Shown piece after piece: positions 59,186 to 64,000 of a stretch of DNA of 64,000 nt (positions are counted from its first letter, which is position 1; each line of letters opens with the position of its first letter). Source of the DNA: Frisingicoccus caecimuris (GTDB lineage Bacteria; Bacillota; Clostridia; Lachnospirales; Lachnospiraceae). The stretch covers positions 1-64,000 of the forward strand of contig NZ_SLXA01000004.1 in the NCBI RefSeq assembly GCF_004340975.1, written 5' to 3'. The translations under genes were made by a program, and so were the position numbers. The notes beneath the pieces were generated by a model that was not told the DNA's origin, did not search any database, and was given only the letters and a program-made list of their open reading frames with translations.

Positions 59186-61063
59186 TCATAACACAGCCGC
59201 TGATTTCTTACAAATCGTACAGACAAGAACCGTCATATCGTCCTGCTGTACCTCCCCCGGCTGATCCAGGGCCTCATTCAAAATTTCCGACGCCATAGCA
59301 TTCGGATTGGTCAGATCCATCTCCGAAAGTAAATCACATATTGTTTCATTTCCATGATGAAAACGATTCACCACGCCGTCGGTAACCATCACGATCACGT
59401 CGCCGTCAAATAAGTTTCTGCTGAATCCTTCACAGTCCATCTCCGGAAATACGCCCATTGGCAGCGAACCGGAGGTCACACATTCCACCTTTTCTCCCCG
59501 CTTTATAAATGTAGAGGAGGCTCCGACTTTAATAAATTCACAAATTCCACTGTAAAGGTCGATCACACTCAAATCCATCGAAGAAAATAACTGACCGTCC
59601 CCATGAAACATCATAACTGAGTTGATCATCCGCAGTGCCGAACGGCGTGCAAAGCCGGTATCCACCATCTGCTCCAGGAGATTGATCATCAACTCACTTT
59701 CCTCTTTTGCACTTTCACCGCTGCCCATACCATCCGAAAGGGACATAAGAACTTGTCCCGAATCCAGATAGATAAACGCATAACTGTCGCCGCTGACCGG
59801 TTCACCCTCCTTTGGCCGCCGGGCAATTCCCTGAATCAGCCGGTACCGGGTATCCTCCACCAATTCATATACGGCATATTTCCGGCTGACTACCCCGGGA
59901 TTATCTTTCTCAGGTACAAAACGCTGTCCCGCCGCCTCGCTGACAATCTCCGACAGCTCCTTCACCGTCATACAGCGCCCCCGACGTACCCGGGCTATCA
60001 AATAGATTTTTTGCCGCCGACCATGACTGCCTTCGTCCGTGACAGAGATCTTTTTTATTTTCAGCCGTTTCTTTTCAAGTTTATGAATAAGAACATCCGA
60101 AAGTTTTTTTGAATTTTCTTTGCGCTCAGACAACTCCAGGGAAAGGTCGTCCATAATTTCTGCAATCTCACCCATCTGGCCGGCAAAGGCCAGACGATTT
60201 TCATTCACTCGATTCTGCCATCTCAGATTCATATTGGCCATCTGCATGACCCGGTTCGTCTCTTTCAGAAAACCGTCGATATTTATGCATCGGCGCCGGA
60301 AACTTGCCGGTACCTGTTTTCGTTCCACCTGTCCGTGTTCCGAAAATATATGAAGCAGATTATAGGCCGACTGGCATGTATCGTAATATTCTTTTTCCCA
60401 ACAATGTGTCCGCCGTCCACAGGATGCGCACATATTTTCTGTCAATTCTGAAAATGCCTGTGCCACCTCCCCCTCGGAGAGTCCTTCTTTTTCAGGAATC
60501 TCATTAGTCAACATATGCGACAGCTTCCGAAAAGATGACGCCATATCTCCCAACCGGCACCGGATAAAATTTTGTTCGTTTGCTTCTTCGACGGGTTCTT
60601 CTCTGACCGTTTCTTTTAAAAAAACTTTCATTACAGAATAAAAGAGCGCAAAACCAAGAGCACCGAAAACAGCCTCAATGATCCCCAGCCGCAATTGATG
60701 TCCTACCGCAGTGAGGGTAAGCCCCTCCCGCGCCAGTCCATATCCCACATCTGCAGATAAAATTAAAAGACTTAACATCAGTAGCATCTCCTGCTGGCTG
60801 ACCCAAGCCTTTTTCCATTCCAGTATATAAGTTATGAGCATAATGCCAATCAATATGCCCAAATATTTTAGCAGCATGTTCTGCGGAATTCCCGCCGCCA
60901 TACCTATAAGCGATATTACAGGTAACAGACTGCGGTGCTCCGGCCACATGTACGCCGCGCCGAAATAAGCGATTCCGAACGGATTCATCATCCCGGATAT
61001 CGGCTGCTGTAGAAAACCACTCAGCAGTATGACCATCCATTGCCGAATATGGATTCGTTTCAT
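59186..61063 (-). CDS. spoIIE: Stage II sporulation protein E (SpoIIE phosphatase)
   Basis: 625 residues from the ATG at 61063, seven bases after GGGAGG. About five membrane helices occupy the first 170 residues, a regulatory region with a cysteine motif (CASCGRRTHCW) follows, and the C-terminal PP2C domain has GDSYAFIYL, LSDGMGSGESAKEES, VTDGVVN and DDMTVLV. It dephosphorylates SpoIIAA to release sigma-F in the forespore. Bacillus SpoIIE has about 827 residues and ten helices, so the membrane part here is about half-sized. Confidence 0.92.
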   Translation of the reverse strand: MKRIHIRQWMVILLSGFLQQPISGMMNPFGIAYFGAAYMWPEHRSLLPVISLIGMAAGIPQNMLLKYLGILIGIMLITYILEWKKAWVSQQEMLLMLSLLILSADVGYGLAREGLTLTAVGHQLRLGIIEAVFGALGFALFYSVMKVFLKETVREEPVEEANEQNFIRCRLGDMASSFRKLSHMLTNEIPEKEGLSEGEVAQAFSELTENMCASCGRRTHCWEKEYYDTCQSAYNLLHIFSEHGQVERKQVPASFRRRCINIDGFLKETNRVMQMANMNLRWQNRVNENRLAFAGQMGEIAEIMDDLSLELSERKENSKKLSDVLIHKLEKKRLKIKKISVTDEGSHGRRQKIYLIARVRRGRCMTVKELSEIVSEAAGQRFVPEKDNPGVVSRKYAVYELVEDTRYRLIQGIARRPKEGEPVSGDSYAFIYLDSGQVLMSLSDGMGSGESAKEESELMINLLEQMVDTGFARRSALRMINSVMMFHGDGQLFSSMDLSVIDLYSGICEFIKVGASSTFIKRGEKVECVTSGSLPMGVFPEMDCEGFSRNLFDGDVIVMVTDGVVNRFHHGNETICDLLSEMDLTNPNAMASEILNEALDQPGEVQQDDMTVLVCTICKKSAAVL

Positions 61064-61159
61064 TTTTATCCCTCCCACAAGTGCCTGTCTTTAGACATTA
61101 ACATCCTATGTTGGGAGGACATGCTTATTGCCCACAATCCATCGACATTCGCCGCTGTC

Positions 61160-61471
61160 CTACTCGCCGCTCTTCTTAAAAATAATATCATCCGAACCGG
61201 CCAGGCCAAGCTTTTCCCGCGCCAGCTCTTTATAGTAATCATCCGAATTCATATAATTTTGTTTATTCTCCAGGGCAGTTTTCATCTCCGTCTGGTCCTC
61301 GATCTGGGACTGAAGTTCGGCTACAGAGGCTTTATATCCGTCTAATTTATCATTGAGTTTTACACTATTATACATAAGAACAACACATAAAATAAGGACA
61401 ACGCAGGCGATGATCGCCATTCCGCTCCGGTTGTGCCGCTGTGTTCTTCGTTTTGCTGTTTTCTTCGCCAT
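61160..61471 (-). CDS. Septum formation initiator DivIC/FtsB family protein
   Basis: 103 residues. A basic N-terminus (AKKTAKRRTQRHNRSG) precedes one membrane helix (IIACVVLILCVVLMY), a coiled coil and the conserved YYKELAREKLGLAGSDD. DivIC and FtsL form the divisome core that activates septal peptidoglycan synthesis. Its place between yabQ and spoIIE is that of divIC in Bacillus. The S1-domain gene yabR found there in Bacillus is missing. Confidence 0.9.
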   Translation of the reverse strand: MAKKTAKRRTQRHNRSGMAIIACVVLILCVVLMYNSVKLNDKLDGYKASVAELQSQIEDQTEMKTALENKQNYMNSDDYYKELAREKLGLAGSDDIIFKKSGE

Positions 61472-61530
61472 ATCTTTTCACCTGAAATTTTAATTATCAA
61501 TTAACATTGTACCTGTTTCCACAAAATATT

Positions 61531-61911
61531 TCAATGGTTATTCTCCGAATTCTTTCGGAATTTGCTTAAAAGAGACAATATTCCGGAAAACAACCGAAAA
61601 AACGGTTTCAAAATCCAACAAATCAACGATATATATACAGGACTTATAGTTTTGAGATAAAAAATACTTCCGACCAGCAGACCGGCGATGGTGAAACTCC
61701 GGATCTCTCCCCGGTTATATGTGAATAAAAGATAAAACAGAACAACAGTCATTGCCATCCAATACAGAATATCCTCCGCGTTCACCCAAAATAGTGAATG
61801 GCGGACAAGCCGCCGCAGAATCCGGAGTCCATCATATATAAGACACATGCCTATCCCCCAGAAAACAGCCAGGAAAAACAGATAAAACTGGCTCTGAACC
61901 TCCGCACTCAT
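61531..61911 (-). CDS. yabQ: Spore cortex protein YabQ
   Basis: 126 residues with four membrane helices. FLAVFWGIGMCLIYDGLRIL at the start and NAEDILYWMAMTVVLFYLL are YabQ features. The protein sits in the outer forespore membrane and is required for cortex formation in Bacillus. It follows yabP with a three-base gap. Confidence 0.9.
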   Translation of the reverse strand: MSAEVQSQFYLFFLAVFWGIGMCLIYDGLRILRRLVRHSLFWVNAEDILYWMAMTVVLFYLLFTYNRGEIRSFTIAGLLVGSIFYLKTISPVYISLICWILKPFFRLFSGILSLLSKFRKNSENNH

Positions 61912-61914
61912 CGG

Positions 61915-62199
61915 CTAACGAAATAAACGTCCAAAGCCCTTTTCGGGATTCTTCGGAAGTTTCTGACTATTGGAATAAATCAGACTGTCCACGTGCCCAT
62001 CAATGTGCACTTCACCCTTTTCCAGCGTCAGGTGGTTCACATGAAGATCCTCACCCCGAATCATTAAGAGACCCTCTTCTGTATCCATGACAATCTCGTT
62101 CGTATCAAAAGAAAGTACATCCAGCACGCCGGTCATCTGGGCATTACTCCGGTTGAACAGGGACAGTTTATGATTCTTTCCCCCGAGTCTTTCATCCAT
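61915..62199 (-). CDS. yabP: Sporulation protein YabP
   Basis: 94 residues from the ATG at 62199, after GGGAGG; an upstream ATG at 62217 lies within that ribosome site. The YabP/YqfC fold is visible in SLFNRSNAQMTGVLDVLSFD and LMIRGEDLHVNHLTLEKGEV. It is made in the mother cell and coupled to yabQ. Function is linked to cortex assembly, details unknown. Confidence 0.9.
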   Translation of the reverse strand: MDERLGGKNHKLSLFNRSNAQMTGVLDVLSFDTNEIVMDTEEGLLMIRGEDLHVNHLTLEKGEVHIDGHVDSLIYSNSQKLPKNPEKGFGRLFR

Positions 62200-62271
62200 A
62201 AAAAAACCTCCCCACATACTCAGATTACGTTAAGTTAATCTAAATATATGGAAAGGCTCTGCAGAATATTC

Positions 62272-62511
62272 TTATAAATACCTGAACAGGTCTTTGGCTT
62301 CTTCCTTACGCACCGTCTCCGTCACATCAAGTACTTCAATCTTTACATTTCGAGTCCCGAAGCCAATCTCAATGATATCTCCCGCTTTCACTGCAACCCC
62401 GGCTTTGGCAACCTTGCCATTGACTGACACACGCCCTGCATCACACGCTTCATTGGCCACCGTCCGCCGCTTGATCAAACGGGATACTTTTAAAAATTTG
62501 TCCAACCGCAT
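62272..62511 (-). CDS. rqcP: S4-domain RNA-binding protein RqcP (YabO)
   Basis: 79 residues. The S4 fold is clear: MRLDKFLKVSRLIKRRTVA, then ACDAGRVSVNG and VKAGDIIEIGFG. RqcP cooperates with RqcH on stalled 50S subunits during alanine tailing. It lies four bases after the hup gene, in the position of yabO in Bacillus. Confidence 0.9.
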   Translation of the reverse strand: MRLDKFLKVSRLIKRRTVANEACDAGRVSVNGKVAKAGVAVKAGDIIEIGFGTRNVKIEVLDVTETVRKEEAKDLFRYL

Positions 62512-62515
62512 CGGA

Positions 62516-62794
62516 TTATTTATTATTTACGAGGTCTTTTAAAGCTTTACCAGCTTTGAATTTCGGAGCCTTGGAAGCTTCGATCACCATAGATGCACCT
62601 GTCTGTGGATTTCTTCCTTCTCTTGCAGGTCTTTCGCTGACTTCAAATGTTCCAAAACCAACCATCTGAACTTTTTCACCTTTTTTAAGTTCTTCACCTA
62701 CAATATCTACAAATGCTTTTAAAGCTTTTTCAGCATCTTTCTTGGATAATTCTGCCTGCTCTGCGATTGCTGTGATTAATTCTGTTTTGTTCAT
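62516..62794 (-). CDS. hup: HU family DNA-binding protein
   Basis: 92 residues. The family signature FGTFEVSERPAREGRNPQTG covers the DNA-contacting arm, and the start MNKTELITAIAEQAELSKKD is typical. HU bends and compacts DNA. Codon use is more biased than in its neighbours, consistent with high expression. In Bacillus no hup gene lies between mazG and yabO, so its insertion here is lineage-specific. Confidence 0.96.
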   Translation of the reverse strand: MNKTELITAIAEQAELSKKDAEKALKAFVDIVGEELKKGEKVQMVGFGTFEVSERPAREGRNPQTGASMVIEASKAPKFKAGKALKDLVNNK

Positions 62795-62823
62795 TCTTAA
62801 TACTCCTCCTTGAATTTCCTTTT

Positions 62824-63636
62824 CTAAATATCACTATCTTTTAAATGTTTAATTTCATTCCATAATTCATCCATCTCACCGATAGTCATATGTTTGAGCT
62901 TTAACCCCTGCTTTTCAGCAGTTCCCTCAATATATTCAAATCTATTTATAAACTTTTCCGTTGCATTTGTCAAGGCATTTTCAGCATTTACGTCTAAAAA
63001 GCGGGACAAATTGACCGCCGAAAACATTAAATCTCCAAATTCCTCAAAGACAGCTTCCTGCCGGCCTTTTTCTGCAGCATCCAGCACCTCCTGCAGTTCC
63101 TCTGCAACTTTATCTGCCGCCTGATGATAGTCTTCAAAATCAAATCCCACCCTGGCCGCCTTTTTCTGAACCTTCGCCGCCCGAATATTGGCCGGAAGCG
63201 CTCTGGCTACCCGGCGCATTCCTTCAGAGATCGTCTGTTCATCCTTCTCTTTCTGCTTAATGGCTTCCCAGTTATCCAAAACCTGTTCCGGTGTATCCGC
63301 TTTGACTGTACCAAAGACATGGGGATGGCGGTGAATCATTTTCTCTGAAATGCCCTGAATAACGTCTGACATCGTAAAACGTCCTTCCTCTTCGGCGATC
63401 CGCGCATGCATAACGATGTGAAGAAGCACATCTCCCAGTTCTTCACAGAGATTATGGTCATCTCCCGTCGCCTGATAAATATCAATTCCTTCCACCACCT
63501 CATAGGCCTCTTCGAGCATGCCGTCTCGCAGACTTTCATGGGTCTGTACCTGATCCCAGGGACACCCGTCCTTCGCCCGAAGCCGGGCAATGATGTTTTG
63601 AAAATCTTCAAATGTATATGTTGTCTTATTTTCCAT
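62824..63636 (-). CDS. mazG: Nucleoside triphosphate pyrophosphohydrolase MazG
   Basis: 270 residues with two MazG domains. The first has CPWDQVQTHESLRDGMLEEA and LCEELGDVLLHIVMHARIAEE (metal-binding EExxE and ExxD motifs); the second has EELQEVLDAAEKGRQEAVFE and EFGDLMFSAVNLSRFL. It hydrolyses non-canonical and excess (d)NTPs. It heads the mazG-hup-rqcP-yabPQ-divIC run. Confidence 0.95.
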   Translation of the reverse strand: MENKTTYTFEDFQNIIARLRAKDGCPWDQVQTHESLRDGMLEEAYEVVEGIDIYQATGDDHNLCEELGDVLLHIVMHARIAEEEGRFTMSDVIQGISEKMIHRHPHVFGTVKADTPEQVLDNWEAIKQKEKDEQTISEGMRRVARALPANIRAAKVQKKAARVGFDFEDYHQAADKVAEELQEVLDAAEKGRQEAVFEEFGDLMFSAVNLSRFLDVNAENALTNATEKFINRFEYIEGTAEKQGLKLKHMTIGEMDELWNEIKHLKDSDI

Positions 63637-63702
63637 GTTCTTCTACTCCCCTGCACCGGCCGGACCTTCTGCCCGGCCGCCCTCTGACAAAAACTTAAGT
63701 AT

Positions 63703-63732
63703 ATTCTATCGTGACATACGGCCTCCTGTCAA
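63703..63732 (-). promoter_or_regulatory. Promoter of the mazG operon
   Basis: TTGACA and TAGAAT with an 18-base spacer on the minus strand. A GC-rich dyad (GGCCGG/CCGGCC, 63657-63677) lies in the leader between the start point and mazG. Confidence 0.6.
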
Positions 63733-63838
63733 ATCCTTCCTCCTTTTTTGGCAGCCACCGCCGTCGGCTGTTAAGTTGCCCTTCAGCCGATTTTATGTTA
63801 AGATTTAACCATAACTTAATCAGACAGGTATACTATAT

Positions 63839-63871
63839 CGCGCTCCGCCAGGCTTCGCGCGACAAGGTATA
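63839..63871 (-). repeat. Dispersed 33-bp GC-rich repeat, copy 2
   Basis: Reverse complement matches copy 1 (43521-43553) at 31 of 33 positions. It lies in the leader of larC between a TATACT box and the ribosome site, flanked by additional TATA-rich inverted bases. Confidence 0.75.
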
Positions 63872-63896
63872 TATTAGCAGTAAAGGGGGAATTATT

Positions 63897-64000
63897 ATGC
63901 GTAACAAAACTCTGTATCTGGAATGTTTCTCCGGCATCAGCGGCGATATGACGGTTGCTGCTCTGATTGACCTTGGTGTTGACCATTCCTACCTTTTAAA
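63897..64000 (+). CDS. larC: LarC nickel-insertion protein, 5' end only
   Basis: 34 codons before the window ends. KTLYLECFSGISGDMTVAAL and IDLGVDHSYL match the N-terminus of LarC (COG1641), which inserts nickel into the pincer cofactor of lactate racemase and related enzymes. The ATG at 63897 follows AAAGGGGG. larB and larE would be expected nearby. The gene is truncated by the window edge, not by mutation. Confidence 0.85.
   Translation, partial: MRNKTLYLECFSGISGDMTVAALIDLGVDHSYLL

Overview
The window reads as a chromosomal segment of an anaerobic, spore-forming Firmicute of the Clostridia, most like the Lachnospiraceae. Sporulation genes (spmA, spmB, spoIIE, yabP, yabQ), a [FeFe]-hydrogenase maturase (hydF), a crotonase/acyl-CoA dehydrogenase/ETF set for butyryl-CoA formation, FMN- and radical-SAM-rich anaerobic genes, strong AGGAGG ribosome sites and frequent TTG/GTG starts all point there. 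The assignment is inferred from gene content, not from a marker-gene comparison.

Layout. 0.2-4.8 kb: a ribokinase-like sugar kinase, a beta-hydroxyacid dehydrogenase and a polar amino-acid ABC transporter. 4.8-13.6 kb: spmAB, then an ancient Firmicute block (AbrB-like regulator convergent with rsmI, trmN6-like, ricT, holB, a guanylate kinase where Bacillus has tmk, an Orn/Lys/Arg-decarboxylase-fold enzyme, and a COG2509 flavoprotein). 13.7-15.1 kb: a MATE exporter. 15.2-19.4 kb: an AT-rich accessory island that looks like a decayed RHS/WapA-type polymorphic toxin locus: an RHS-core remnant, two toxin-immunity cassettes separated by a 111-bp direct repeat, and further membrane proteins. 19.4-29.9 kb: housekeeping and redox genes (trmL, aminotransferase, Lrp regulator, HypE-like protein, exonuclease, two radical SAM proteins, a DUF134-NifX fusion with a His-rich tail, a second MATE, serine acetyltransferase, MarR regulator).

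30.0-41.1 kb is the metabolic centre: crotonase, a single-chain CoA-transferase and a GntP-family permease under one consensus promoter, then DUF1847/LysR, DUF1576 and VanZ genes, then bcd-etfB-etfA on the other strand. The genes could take up a short-chain (hydroxy)acid, charge it with CoA, dehydrate it and reduce the enoyl-CoA with electron-transferring flavoprotein. 41.2-47.4 kb: DegV, a split ThrE-like exporter, HydF, and a FadR/LldR-type regulator next to a lactate permease with a matching operator. 47.5-49.9 kb: gene remnants and a likely acquired MerR-flavodoxin-hydrolase module. 50.0-55.0 kb: five tRNA genes bracketing a PTS IICBA transporter, followed by a GH13 alpha-glucan hydrolase. 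55.3-63.7 kb: the conserved mazG-hup-rqcP-yabP-yabQ-divIC-spoIIE-tilS-hpt-ftsH run. The last 100 bases open larC, which continues outside.

Promoters, operators and terminators were found by eye from consensus hexamers, dyads and GC stems followed by T runs. No CRISPR array, complete insertion sequence, rRNA or prophage was seen.
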